Shown: positions 38,657-47,530 of the stretch, piece by piece | Layout of the letters: the number at the start of each line of letters is the position of its first letter | Numbering within the stretch: position 1 is the stretch's first letter | From: Azospirillum sp. TSH64 | GTDB taxonomy: Bacteria; Pseudomonadota; Alphaproteobacteria; Azospirillales; Azospirillaceae | Reading direction: 5' to 3' | Assembly (NCBI RefSeq): GCF_003116035.1 | Contig: NZ_LGQW01000015.1 | Location: 392,763 to 456,762 of the forward strand | Length of the DNA: 64,000 nucleotides | The notes under the pieces: generated by a model | Database searches by the model: none | Seen by the model: only the letters and a program-made list of their open reading frames with translations | What the model was told of the DNA's origin: nothing | Made by a program: the position numbers and the translations under genes

Positions 38657-39757
38657 ATGAAGATCACCGCCATCGAGGCGATTCCGATCGCCATCCCCTA
38701 CCGGCACAACGGCCCGGTCACCGGCTTCGGCGGCGCGCTGTGGACCACCGCCAACTACCTGATCCTCCGCGTCGAGACCGACGAGGGGCTGACCGGCTAC
38801 GGCGAGGCCTTCGGCTACAACGTCATCCCGGTGACCAAGACCTTCATCGAACGGACCCTGGCGCCGCTCGCCATCGGCCGCGACGCGACCGACATCGCCG
38901 GGCTGATGGAGGATCTGAAGAAGACGCTCCACATCTTCGGACGCGGCGGCGTCACCCAATATGCGCTGAGCGGTCTCGACATCGCGCTCTGGGATCTGGC
39001 CGGCAAGCGGGCCGGGCAGCCGGTCTGGAAGCTGGCCGGCGGCCATGCGCGGAGACAGGTGCCGGTCTATGCCAGCCTGATGCGGCTGACCGAGCCGGAC
39101 ATCGTCGCCGCCTCCTGCACGCAGGCGCTGGAGCGCGGCTATCGCGAGATCAAGCTGCACGAGAAGACGGTCGAGGCGGTCGCCGCCGCCCGCCGCACCG
39201 TCGGCGACGGCATCGAGCTGATGCTGGACGTCAACTGCGCCTGGGATGTCGGGACGGCGGTCGAGATGGCGCAGGGGCTGGCCCCCCACCGGCTGAAATG
39301 GCTGGAGGAGCCGGTCTGGCCGCCCGAGGATCTGGACGGGCTGGTCAGGACGCGCCGCGCCGCGCCGGTCCCGATCGCCACCGGCGAGAACACGCCGAAC
39401 GCCTGGGCGTTCAAGCCGCTCGCCGCCTGCGAGGGGATCGACTATCTCCAGCCCAGCGTCACCAAGGTCGGCGGCATCAGCGAGTTCCTGCGCGTCGGCA
39501 TGCTTGCCGAGCTGAACGGCCGGACGCTCGCCCCGCACTCGCCCTATTCCGGTCCCGGCTTCCTGGCGACCCTGCACATGACCGCGGTCTTCGGCGGAAT
39601 CGGGGCCATCGAGCGGCTCTACATCGATCTGGACGCCCCGGTGTTCGGCGAGGTCGGCCTCCCGCGTCCCGACGGCACCATCGCCATTCCCGACGGCCCC
39701 GGCCTGGGCGCCGACCCGGACCCGGACATCCTCCGCCGCTACCGGCTCGACCTCTGA
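38657..39757 (+). CDS. Enolase-superfamily protein, mandelate racemase/muconate lactonizing type (2)
   Basis: Second enolase-superfamily member, 366 residues. N-terminal capping domain is MKITAIEAIPIAIPYR. Barrel residues: REIKLHEK (Lys-x-His rather than Lys-x-Lys), metal Asp in LMLDVNCAWD, Glu in KWLEEPVW, Glu in ATGENTPN and His in LAPHSPYSGPG. Where MR-type proteins carry the dyad Asp (QPDxxxxGG) this one has YLQPSVTKVGG, so that Asp is Ser. Chemistry may therefore differ from protein 1; a dehydratase or cycloisomerase acting on an acid is possible. The ATG follows GAGAGACCATC. Confidence 0.87.
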   Translation: MKITAIEAIPIAIPYRHNGPVTGFGGALWTTANYLILRVETDEGLTGYGEAFGYNVIPVTKTFIERTLAPLAIGRDATDIAGLMEDLKKTLHIFGRGGVTQYALSGLDIALWDLAGKRAGQPVWKLAGGHARRQVPVYASLMRLTEPDIVAASCTQALERGYREIKLHEKTVEAVAAARRTVGDGIELMLDVNCAWDVGTAVEMAQGLAPHRLKWLEEPVWPPEDLDGLVRTRRAAPVPIATGENTPNAWAFKPLAACEGIDYLQPSVTKVGGISEFLRVGMLAELNGRTLAPHSPYSGPGFLATLHMTAVFGGIGAIERLYIDLDAPVFGEVGLPRPDGTIAIPDGPGLGADPDPDILRRYRLDL

Positions 39758-39807
39758 CCTCCGCAACGCACGCAGGCGGACATCGGAAGCCGGCAACAGG
39801 GAGACAC

Positions 39808-40893
39808 ATGGTGAGCGACACCAGCCAGATCCTGGTCGATACGGCGACCAGGCTTTTTGAAGAACAGTTCACCGCCAAGCAGCGTGTGGCGGCCGAATCC
39901 GGCCAGTGGCTCGACACGCAGTGGCAGGCGGTCGAGGATATGGGGCTTCCGCTCGCCCTGGTGCCGGAGGAGGCCGGCGGCTTCGGTCTGCCGCTGGTGG
40001 AGGCGCTGGATCTGATCCGCCTTGCCGGCGCCTTCGCGGTGCCGCTGCCGCTGGCGGAAACCATGCTGGCGAACCGCATCCTGGCGAGTGCCGGGCTGGA
40101 GCTTCCCGGCGGGCCGCTGACCCTGGCGCCGGTGCGCCCGGACGACCGGCTGACCCTGTCGCGGCGGGACGGCGGCTGGCTTTTGTCGGGAACGGCGCAC
40201 CGGGTGCCCTGGGGCCGCGTCGCCGCCACCGTCGTGCTGGCCCGCTGCGAAGATCCCGGCGACGATGCCGGCCAGGACGGGCAGAGCTTCGCGGCGCTGG
40301 TGCCCGCCGGGCAGGCCGACACCGCGCCGGACGTCAATCTGGCGAAGGAGCCGCGCGACAGCCTGCGTTTCGAGACGCTGCTGCCGGCGGAGAGCGTCGC
40401 CCCCTCGCCGGGCATCGCGCCGGCGGAGCTGCATGCGCTGGGCGCCGCGGTCCGCAGCATCGCGATGGCCGGGGCGCTGGGGCGCGTCCTGGCGATGACC
40501 ACCGCCTATGCCAACGAGCGCAGCCAGTTCGGCCGGCCGATCGGCAAGTTCCAGGCCATCCAGCAGCACCTCGCCGTGCTGGCCGGGCAGGCCGCCGCCG
40601 CCCGTGCCGCCGGCGACATCGCCGCCGAGGCCGTGGCGCAGGGCGGGGCCCTGCTGCCGATTGCGGCAGCCAAACTCCGCTGCGGCGAGGCGGCCGGCGT
40701 CGCGGCGGCCATCGCCCATCAGGTGCATGGCGCCATGGGCTTCACCCATGAGCACAGCCTGCATTTCTTCACCAAGCGCCTGTGGTCCTGGCGCGACGAG
40801 TTCGGCGGGGAAGGGGAGTGGGGCCGCCTGATCGGGCGGGAGGTGGGGCGCGCCGGAGCGGACGGGCTCTGGCCGCTCGTCACCGCCGCCTGA
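39808..40893 (+). CDS. Acyl-CoA dehydrogenase family protein (probable non-catalytic partner subunit)
   Basis: Acyl-CoA dehydrogenase-like protein of 361 residues with ERSQFGRPIGKFQAIQQHLA (FAD contact, about residue 230) and a C-terminus HGAMGFTHEHSLHFFTKRLW. It lacks the EGTxEIQR block. This pattern is seen in one subunit of alpha2beta2 acyl-CoA dehydrogenases such as PimC/PimD or paired FadEs. The next gene encodes a second such protein, so a heteromer is likely. ATG at 39808 has AGGGAG five bases upstream. Confidence 0.87.
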   Translation: MVSDTSQILVDTATRLFEEQFTAKQRVAAESGQWLDTQWQAVEDMGLPLALVPEEAGGFGLPLVEALDLIRLAGAFAVPLPLAETMLANRILASAGLELPGGPLTLAPVRPDDRLTLSRRDGGWLLSGTAHRVPWGRVAATVVLARCEDPGDDAGQDGQSFAALVPAGQADTAPDVNLAKEPRDSLRFETLLPAESVAPSPGIAPAELHALGAAVRSIAMAGALGRVLAMTTAYANERSQFGRPIGKFQAIQQHLAVLAGQAAAARAAGDIAAEAVAQGGALLPIAAAKLRCGEAAGVAAAIAHQVHGAMGFTHEHSLHFFTKRLWSWRDEFGGEGEWGRLIGREVGRAGADGLWPLVTAA

Positions 40894-40921
40894 TCCCACC
40901 GGTGCCATCGAGGAATTGACC

Positions 40922-42064
40922 ATGGATCTGATCGCCTTTCCGCCCCCTCCCGACACGGATGTCGAGGCGCTGCGCGCCGAGGTCCGCGCCTTCCTGGCGG
41001 AGGAGCTGGCCACCCGCCGCCCACAGGACCGCTCGCGCTCCTGGAGCGGTTTCGACGCCGAATTCAGCCGCAAGGTCGGGCAGCGCGGCTGGATCGGCAT
41101 GACATGGCCGAAGCGCTATGGCGGGCATGAGCGCAGCGCGCTGGAACGCTATGTCGTGCTGGAGGAGATGCTGGCCGCCGGGGCGCCGGTGGCGGCCCAC
41201 TGGTTCGCCGACCGCCAGAGCGGACCGCTGCTTCTGAAGGTCGGCACCGAGGAGCAGCGCCGGTCGATCCTGCCGCGCATCACCGCCGGCGAGTGCTTCT
41301 TCTGCATCGGCATGAGCGAGCCGGATTCCGGCTCCGACCTCGCCGCGGTGCGGACGCGCGCCGTGCCGGTGGACGGAGGCTTCGTCGTCAACGGCACCAA
41401 GCTGTGGACGACCTACGCCCACCATGCCGACTACATGATCCTGTTCTGCCGGACCGGCGGTCCCGACGAGCGGCATGGCGGCACCAGCCAGTTCCTGGTC
41501 GATCTGAAGACGCCGGGCATCACCATCCGCCCCATCGCCGACCTGGCCGGCGAGCATCATTTCAACGAGGTGGTGTTCGAGGACGTCTTCCTGCCGGCGA
41601 CATCCCTTCTGGGCCAGCTCGGAGACGGCTGGAACCAGGTGGTCGGGGAACTGGCGTTCGAGCGTAGCGGGCCGGAGCGCTTCCTGTCCTCCTTCACGCT
41701 GCTGGTCGAACTGGTGCGCGCGCTCGGCCCCAGCCCGTCGGACCATGCGGCGGCGGCGGTCGGCCGCCTGACCGCCCATCTCCTGGTGCTGCGGCGCCTG
41801 TCGCGCTCGGTCGCCGGCATGTTGCAGATGGGGGAGAATCCGGCATTGCAGGCGTCCCTGGTCAAGGATCTGGGCGCGATCTTCGAACAGGAGATCCCGG
41901 ACATCGCCCGCCAGCTGGTCGATGCGGAGCCGTCGCAGCAATCCACGCGGGATTTCTCCGCGGTGCTGGCCCACACGATCCTCAACGTGCCGTCCTTCTC
42001 CCTGCGCGGGGGAACCCGCGAGATCCTGCGGGGCATCATCGCCCGCGGCCTCGGCCTCCGCTGA
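40922..42064 (+). CDS. Acyl-CoA dehydrogenase family protein (partner subunit)
   Basis: Protein of 380 residues with CIGMSEPDSGSDLAAVRTRA (the substrate/FAD loop, about residue 125) and VVNGTKLWTTYAHHADYM. The C-terminal NVPSFSLRGGTREILRGIIA places Gly where single-gene enzymes have the catalytic Glu of EGT, as in paired systems. It probably forms a heteromer with the preceding gene and desaturates an acyl-CoA made by the CaiB transferase. ATG at 40922 has GAGGA about nine bases upstream; an in-frame TTG at 40916 is unlikely. Confidence 0.9.
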   Translation: MDLIAFPPPPDTDVEALRAEVRAFLAEELATRRPQDRSRSWSGFDAEFSRKVGQRGWIGMTWPKRYGGHERSALERYVVLEEMLAAGAPVAAHWFADRQSGPLLLKVGTEEQRRSILPRITAGECFFCIGMSEPDSGSDLAAVRTRAVPVDGGFVVNGTKLWTTYAHHADYMILFCRTGGPDERHGGTSQFLVDLKTPGITIRPIADLAGEHHFNEVVFEDVFLPATSLLGQLGDGWNQVVGELAFERSGPERFLSSFTLLVELVRALGPSPSDHAAAAVGRLTAHLLVLRRLSRSVAGMLQMGENPALQASLVKDLGAIFEQEIPDIARQLVDAEPSQQSTRDFSAVLAHTILNVPSFSLRGGTREILRGIIARGLGLR

Positions 42065-42115
42065 CCGGCGGCCGGACCCCGCTCATCGACATCGAGAAAA
42101 CGAAAGGAAGGCGCG

Positions 42116-42916
42116 ATGACCAATCTCGTGCTGGTGGACAACGACGACGGCATCGTCACGCTCACCCTGAACCTGCCGGAGCAGCGCAACCCGATCTCCG
42201 ATCCGGAGATGATCGAGGCGCTGGTGGAGACGCTGAGCGGTCTCGACGCGGACATGGGAACCCGGGTGATCATCGTAACGGGGGCCGGCGGCGCCTTTTC
42301 GTCCGGCGGGAACGTGAAGAAGATGGGGGAAAACGGCGGCCTCAACGACAAGGTCGCCGCCCAGACGCGCCGGAACTACAAGCTGGGCATACAGCGCATC
42401 CCGCTGCTGCTGGAGGCGATGGAGGTTCCGGTGATCGCGGCGGTGAACGGCCCGGCCATCGGTGCCGGCTGCGACCTCGCCTGCATGTGCGACATCCGCA
42501 TCGCCGGCGAGAGCGCACGCTTCGCCGAGAGCTTCGTCAAGGTCGGGATCGTCCCCGGCGATGGCGGCGCCTGGCTGCTGCCGCGGGTCGTCGGCTTTTC
42601 CAAGGCCTGCGAGATGGCGCTGACCGGCGACGTCATCGATGCGGCGGAGGCGCTCGCCTGCGGTCTGGTGTCGCGCGTCGTTCCCGATGCGGATCTGCTG
42701 CCCCAGGCGCGTGCGATGGCCGCGCGGATCGCCGTCAATCCGCCCCATGTGGTGCGCATGACCAGGCGCCTGCTGCGTGAAGGCTGGACGGTCAAGCTCG
42801 ACACGCTGCTGGAGATGTCCGCCGCCATGCAGGCGCTGGCGCATGCGACCGCCGACCACAAGGAAGCCATCGCCGCGCTGCTGGGCAAGCGTCCGCCGAA
42901 CTTCACCGGCGCTTAA
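42116..42916 (+). CDS. Enoyl-CoA hydratase/isomerase family protein
   Basis: Crotonase-fold enzyme of 266 residues. Oxyanion-hole blocks are AFSSGGNVKKMG (about residue 60) and NGPAIGAGCDLACMCD (about 110). The catalytic-Glu segment is SARFAESFVKVGIVPGDGG. It adds water to, or isomerises, the unsaturated acyl-CoA from the dehydrogenases before it. AAAGGAAGG lies about five bases before ATG. It is the last gene of block D's plus arm and is followed by a hairpin terminator. Confidence 0.93.
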   Translation: MTNLVLVDNDDGIVTLTLNLPEQRNPISDPEMIEALVETLSGLDADMGTRVIIVTGAGGAFSSGGNVKKMGENGGLNDKVAAQTRRNYKLGIQRIPLLLEAMEVPVIAAVNGPAIGAGCDLACMCDIRIAGESARFAESFVKVGIVPGDGGAWLLPRVVGFSKACEMALTGDVIDAAEALACGLVSRVVPDADLLPQARAMAARIAVNPPHVVRMTRRLLREGWTVKLDTLLEMSAAMQALAHATADHKEAIAALLGKRPPNFTGA

Positions 42917-42941
42917 GGCGGGCGGCCCGCAAGCGTGGCCG

Positions 42942-42996
42942 GCCCTGGAGTCCGTTCGATGCTTTGCCGAAGCACCTGACGGACTCCAGGGCTTTT
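42942..42996. terminator. Strong hairpin terminator (element 2)
   Basis: Perfect 14-base outer stem GCCCTGGAGTCCGT (42942-42955) and ACGGACTCCAGGGC (42979-42992), an inner 5-base stem TGCTT/AAGCA, then TTTTCGATTTT. It sits between the converging hydratase and sigma54-regulator genes, so it may stop transcription from the plus strand and, less surely, from the minus strand. The core is related to the hairpin at 29670-29713. Confidence 0.8.
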
Positions 42997-43030
42997 CGAT
43001 TTTCCGACTGTGTCCCGTCGTCCGTGCCGG

Positions 43031-45025
43031 CTAGTCCCGCGCGGCGTCATCGCCGTCGGTGGAGGCACCGAGCCCGAGCTGGCGCATGCGTCGCCACAGT
43101 GTCGCGCGGCTGATGCCCAGTTGGCGCGCCGCGTCCGCCCGATTGCCGTGGGTGCGGGACAGGGCGCTTTCGATGACATCCCGTGCGTCGTTCCCGTCCC
43201 CGCCGGCTGACCCGTGCCTGTCCCGACCGGTCGGCCTGTCCTGTGCAAGCGGTTCGAGAAACAGCTCCGGGCAGTCATGGCGCAGGATCCCGGCGGGAAT
43301 GTCCTCGACGGTGCCGAATTGCAGCACGAGCATGGTCAGGCGCTCGCAGATGTTCTCCAGCTCGCGCACGTTGCCCGGCCACCGGTAGGTGGCGAGCCGG
43401 AATTTCAAAGGCTCGACGACGACCGACGGCGCCAACCGCAACCCGGTGCGCTCCAGGCAGGCGGCGACGAAGCCCTCGGCCAGCACCGGCACATCCTCCA
43501 CCCGGTCGCACAGCGGCGGCAGGCGCAGGCGCAGCGTGTTCAGCCGGTACAGCAGGTCGGCCCGGAACGCGCGCTGCGGCACCAGCTCCTCCAGCGGCTG
43601 ATGGGTGGCCGCGATCACCCTGAGGTCGACCGGCAGCGGCACGACGCTGCCCAGACGCACGATCTCGCGCTCCTGGAGCACGCGCAGCAGCCGGGTCTGC
43701 AGGGCCAGCGGCATGTCGCCGATCTCGTCGAGGAACAGCGTGCCGGTGTGCGCCGCCTCGAACAAGCCGACCTTGCCGCCCTTGCGCGCCCCGGTGAAGG
43801 CGCCTTCCTCGTGGCCGAACAGCTCCGATTCCAGCAGGGATTCGGGGAAGGCCGAGCAGTTGATCGCCACGAAGGGGCGTCCGGCACGCGGGCCGAGATT
43901 GTGGATGGCCTGGGCGAACAGCTCCTTCCCCGTCCCGCTGTCGCCGGAAATCAGCACCGTCAGGTCGCTCGCCGCGAAGCGCCGCGCGGTGGCGCGCGCC
44001 TGCTCGATGGACGGGCTGTCGCCGCGGATGTCGTCGAGCGTGTAGCGGGTCGTCCGGTTGGAGCGGCGCCGGGTCTGGGACCGCAGGCTGACATCCGCCT
44101 CGCTGATAGCGCGGGCGTCGTAGACGGTGATCATGGCGCCGGTGACCTGCCCATGCTCGCGGATCGGGATGCGGTTGGCGATCCAGTCGCGGCGGCGGAA
44201 GGTCAGGACGCTGCCCTTTTCCGCCTCGCCGCTGCCCAGCACCCCGCGCAGGGACAGTTCCGGCGCCACCTCCGCCGCGACCCGGCCCAGGATGGCGTTC
44301 GGGGGAAAGCCGAGCAGGGCCTCCATCGCCGGATTGACCGCCGTCACCCGGTCGGCCGGATCGACGGCCAGCACCGCCTCCTGGACATTCCGGAGGACGC
44401 CGTTCAGCTGGCTGTAGCGGGCGTTTTCCAGCCGGGCGATGCGGGCCATTTCCAGCGCGTCGTCCAGCCCCTGGCGCACGCCCGCCACCGAATAGGCCAG
44501 GATGCCCTCCATCCCCAGCCGTTCGGTCGCCTCGACCACCACGCTCGACCCGATGATCACGGGAAAGCCGCGCTCCGCCATGCCCTTGACGCAGGCGACG
44601 GCCTCGTCCGGGGTCTCGTAGCAGCCCTGCTCCACCTCGGTCCGCAGCAGCCCCTTGATGGCGTCCAGTTCCGGGATGATGCGGCGGTGCATGACGATGC
44701 CGACCCGGTTCGACCGCTCCCGCGCCTTCAGCAGCGCCAGCAGGATGTCGTAGCCGCCGACCTTGATGGTGGCGACCGGCGATTTCACGGTGCTGCGCAG
44801 GTAGCTGGCATTGGCGCCGGCGCTGACGAAGGCATCCACCGCGCCCGACGCCTCGCGCTCCCGCGCCACCGCCAACGCCGCCTCATAGGCCTGGTCGATC
44901 ACCTCGATCTCGGCACGCTGGGCGTATTCGTCCAGCACCGCACGCGCCAGCCGGGTGAGGTGGCGGTAGCTGAGGAAGCACAGCCGCAACCGCCCGGTGT
45001 TCGGATAGCCCAGCGCCATCGGCAT
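43031..45025 (-). CDS. Sigma54-dependent enhancer-binding regulator, PrpR type
   Basis: Enhancer-binding protein of 664 residues. About residues 10-180 are a PrpR-N sensory domain ([35 protein letters not shown]). A PAS domain follows (about 190-300; [20 protein letters not shown]), then a complete AAA+ domain with Walker [10 protein letters not shown], the sigma54-contact loop [12 protein letters not shown], Walker [11 protein letters not shown], and a C-terminal Fis-type HTH ([20 protein letters not shown]). ATG at 45025 follows the strong GGGAGGAAGGAACC. It faces the operon 45292-58114 and is its obvious activator, through the repeats at 45088-45159. Confidence 0.95.
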   Translation of the reverse strand: MPMALGYPNTGRLRLCFLSYRHLTRLARAVLDEYAQRAEIEVIDQAYEAALAVAREREASGAVDAFVSAGANASYLRSTVKSPVATIKVGGYDILLALLKARERSNRVGIVMHRRIIPELDAIKGLLRTEVEQGCYETPDEAVACVKGMAERGFPVIIGSSVVVEATERLGMEGILAYSVAGVRQGLDDALEMARIARLENARYSQLNGVLRNVQEAVLAVDPADRVTAVNPAMEALLGFPPNAILGRVAAEVAPELSLRGVLGSGEAEKGSVLTFRRRDWIANRIPIREHGQVTGAMITVYDARAISEADVSLRSQTRRRSNRTTRYTLDDIRGDSPSIEQARATARRFAASDLTVLISGDSGTGKELFAQAIHNLGPRAGRPFVAINCSAFPESLLESELFGHEEGAFTGARKGGKVGLFEAAHTGTLFLDEIGDMPLALQTRLLRVLQEREIVRLGSVVPLPVDLRVIAATHQPLEELVPQRAFRADLLYRLNTLRLRLPPLCDRVEDVPVLAEGFVAACLERTGLRLAPSVVVEPLKFRLATYRWPGNVRELENICERLTMLVLQFGTVEDIPAGILRHDCPELFLEPLAQDRPTGRDRHGSAGGDGNDARDVIESALSRTHGNRADAARQLGISRATLWRRMRQLGLGASTDGDDAARD

Positions 45026-45087
45026 GGTTCCTTCCTCCCGGCCATCGCCCCTCAAGGGGGCTGGCGGCATCGCGCCGGGGGCCGCCG

Positions 45088-45159
45088 CGTTTCATCCGCG
45101 TTGCAAACAAACGTTTCATGACACGTTTCATTGCAACGGTCCATCCGTTTCATGAAACG
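45088..45159. promoter_or_regulatory. Array of four CGTTTCAT repeats (candidate enhancer for the PrpR-type activator)
   Basis: CGTTTCAT occurs at 45088-45095, 45112-45119, 45124-45131 and 45146-45153. The last is a perfect 14-base palindrome CGTTTCATGAAACG (45146-45159), and the second differs from it by one base (CGTTTCATGACACG, 45112-45125). The array lies about 70-140 bases upstream of a sigma54 promoter and just upstream of the activator's own start, the expected place for an upstream activating sequence with possible autoregulation. Confidence 0.75.
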
Positions 45160-45224
45160 TCCGACCCGACCTCGAAAATCATCAACACCTTGATATTCAA
45201 CAATAACGGCATTGGACGCCGGAC

Positions 45225-45240
45225 TGGCACAGCGCTTGCT
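45225..45240 (+). promoter_or_regulatory. Sigma54 (-24/-12) promoter
   Basis: TGGCACAGCGCTTGCT matches the sigma54 consensus TGGCAC-N5-TTGCW exactly, with ten bases between the invariant GG and GC. It lies about 50 bases before the CaiB start at 45292, and transcription is expected to begin near 45251. It is directed to the plus-strand catabolic operon. Confidence 0.88.
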
Positions 45241-45291
45241 GTTTGATAAGCGAACAAACATTCCGCAAACGAAGCATCTGGGGCGAGGGGC

Positions 45292-46506
45292 ATGGCACCA
45301 CTGAACGGCATCCGGCTGATCGACCTGACGCACATGTTGTCCGGCCCCTACGGCACCATGCTGCTGACCGATCTGGGGGCCGAGACGATCAAGGTCGAAC
45401 CGCCGGGCCGGGGCGAAGGAACGCGGCAGCTGCTGGCCGGCGATCCCGATTATTCCCGGCACGGCATGGGGGCCTATTTCCTCACGCTCAACCGTGGCAA
45501 GCGCAGCGTCTGCATCGACCTGAAAAGCGAGGAGGGGCGCGCGGTCTTCCTCGATCTGGTCCGCAAGAGCGACGTGGTCTTCGACAATTTCAGCGCCGGG
45601 GTGACGGAACGGCTGGGCATCGACTTCGCGTCGCTGTCGGCGGTCAACCCGCGCATCGTCACCTGTTCGGTCACCGGCTTCGGCGGCGACGGTCCCGATC
45701 CGAACCGGCCGGCCTTCGATCAGGTGGTGCAGGCGATGGGCGGCGGCATGAGCATCACCGGCCTGCCCGACGGGCCGCCGTTGCGCTCCGGCATCCCCAT
45801 CGGCGACTTGGGCGGCGGGCTGTTCGGCGCGCTGGGCGTGCTCGCCGCGTTGCAGGAGCGGGAGCGGACCGGCGTTGGCCGCCATGTCGACGTGTCGATG
45901 CTGGACGTGCAGATCTCGCTGCTCAACTACATGGGCACGATGCACCTGATGTCCGGGCATGTGCCGGAACGGCTGGGCAACGGCCATTTCGTTCATGTCC
46001 CCTACAACACCTTCAGGACGGCCGACGGCCACATCATCATCGCCTGCATCGGCGACGCCTTCTTCGAGCGGCTGCTGCCGGTCATCGGGCGGCCGGAGCT
46101 GGAGACGCCGGACTACCGCCTGCAACCCGGCCGCTATGCCGACAAGGAACGGATCGAGCGGATCGTCGGGGAGGAACTGGTCAAGGACAGCTCCGCCAAT
46201 TGGCTCGCCCGGCTGCGCGAGGCGCGGGTGCCCTGCGGCCCGGTCAACGATTTCGCCCAGGCGATGTCCGATCCCCAGGTGGTCGCCCGCGACATGGTTG
46301 TCGAGGTGCCGCTGTCGCAGGGCGGCACGGTGCGGATGCCGGGCAACCCGATCAAGCTGTCCGGGGGCAAGCTGTCAGGAAACAAGCCCGACCGCTTCAC
46401 CGCCCCGCCGGAGCTGGGCCACGACACCGACGCCGTTCTTGAAACGCTGCTGGGCTACGGGCCCGAGCGCATCGGCGAGCTGCGCCGTGCCGGACGGGTG
46501 GGGTGA
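45292..46506 (+). CDS. CaiB/BaiF (class III) CoA-transferase
   Basis: CoA-transferase of 404 residues, first gene of the sigma54 operon. It has GIRLIDLTHMLSGPYGTMLL at the start, CoA-site NRGKRSVCIDLKSEEGRA, and the catalytic Asp in PAFDQVVQAMGGGM (about residue 146). It is only moderately like the CaiB protein at 30956-32170, so the two serve different pathways. It activates the pathway acid or recycles CoA from the lyase product. GAGGGG lies just before ATG. Confidence 0.94.
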   Translation: MAPLNGIRLIDLTHMLSGPYGTMLLTDLGAETIKVEPPGRGEGTRQLLAGDPDYSRHGMGAYFLTLNRGKRSVCIDLKSEEGRAVFLDLVRKSDVVFDNFSAGVTERLGIDFASLSAVNPRIVTCSVTGFGGDGPDPNRPAFDQVVQAMGGGMSITGLPDGPPLRSGIPIGDLGGGLFGALGVLAALQERERTGVGRHVDVSMLDVQISLLNYMGTMHLMSGHVPERLGNGHFVHVPYNTFRTADGHIIIACIGDAFFERLLPVIGRPELETPDYRLQPGRYADKERIERIVGEELVKDSSANWLARLREARVPCGPVNDFAQAMSDPQVVARDMVVEVPLSQGGTVRMPGNPIKLSGGKLSGNKPDRFTAPPELGHDTDAVLETLLGYGPERIGELRRAGRVG

Positions 46507-46509
46507 GCC

Positions 46510-47427
46510 ATGGACCGCCTGCTGTTGACCGAGGTCGCCCCGCGCGACGGATTGCAGAACCAGCCGACCTTCGTTCCCACCGCCGGCAAGCTTGAGCTGA
46601 TCCGGCGGCTGGCCGAGGCCGGGCTGACGCGGATCGAAGCCGCCAGCTTCGCCTCGCCCAAGGCGGTGCCGCAGATGGCCGATGCCGAGGAGATCGTCGC
46701 CGGAACCCGCTCCCTGCCGGGCGTCGAAATCTCCGCCCTTGCCATGAACGGCCGCGGACTGGACCGGGCGCTGGCCTGCGGAACGCCGCAGATCGCCACG
46801 GTGGTGGCGGCGACGGAGGAGATGAACCGGCGCAACATCAACATGACGCTGGACCGGGCGACCGCCGCCGCCGAGGAGGTGATCGGCCGCGCCCTGGAGG
46901 CGGGCATCGCCGTGCGCGCCTATGTCGCCGTCGCCTTCGAATGCCCGTTCGAGGGGCCGGTGGAGCCGGCCGCCGTCGTCCGGCTGGCGGAGCGCTTCGC
47001 CGCCATCGGCGCCGGCGAGGTGGTGATCGCCGACACCATCGGTGCCGCCGCTCCCGGCCAAGTGTCCGCCCTGCTGCGGGCGCTGCTTCCCAGCCTGCCG
47101 GCGGAGCGGATCGGCATGCATTTCCACGACACGCGCGGCTTCGGCATTGCCAACGCCCATGCCGCCATCGAGGCGGGCATCCGCCGGCTCGACGCCAGCG
47201 CCGGCGGGATCGGCGGATGCCCCTTTGCCCCCGGCGCCGCCGGCAACCTCGCCACCGAGGATGTCGTGCTGCTGGCCGAGAAATCCGGCCTCGCCACCGG
47301 CGTCGATCTGCCCGCCCTGATCGACGCGGTCGATGTCGCCGGACGCCTGCTGGGCCGGCCGCTCGGCGGGCGGGCCATGCCCTGGCTGAGACGCAGCCAC
47401 GCGCAGGCTCCCGGAGTTCCCCGTTGA
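46510..47427 (+). CDS. Hydroxymethylglutaryl-CoA lyase family protein
   Basis: HMG-CoA-lyase-like TIM-barrel enzyme of 305 residues. It has the N-terminal LTEVAPRDGLQNQ with catalytic Arg/Asp, metal ligands in HFHDTRGFGIANAH (about residue 206), and the catalytic Cys loop GGCPFAPGAAGN (about 237). The family cleaves 3-hydroxy-3-methylglutaryl-CoA to acetoacetate and acetyl-CoA or acts on related 3-hydroxy-acyl-CoAs. It starts three bases after the CaiB stop. Together they could activate and split a branched dicarboxylic acid. Confidence 0.92.
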   Translation: MDRLLLTEVAPRDGLQNQPTFVPTAGKLELIRRLAEAGLTRIEAASFASPKAVPQMADAEEIVAGTRSLPGVEISALAMNGRGLDRALACGTPQIATVVAATEEMNRRNINMTLDRATAAAEEVIGRALEAGIAVRAYVAVAFECPFEGPVEPAAVVRLAERFAAIGAGEVVIADTIGAAAPGQVSALLRALLPSLPAERIGMHFHDTRGFGIANAHAAIEAGIRRLDASAGGIGGCPFAPGAAGNLATEDVVLLAEKSGLATGVDLPALIDAVDVAGRLLGRPLGGRAMPWLRRSHAQAPGVPR

Positions 47428-47530
47428 GTGCATACCGGAATATTCGACATCATTCGGACTGCCGATAATTAAGACATAAAAGGGAATAAAGTCCTCAACA
47501 GTCCGATGGAATACAGGGAGGAGCTTGGTC

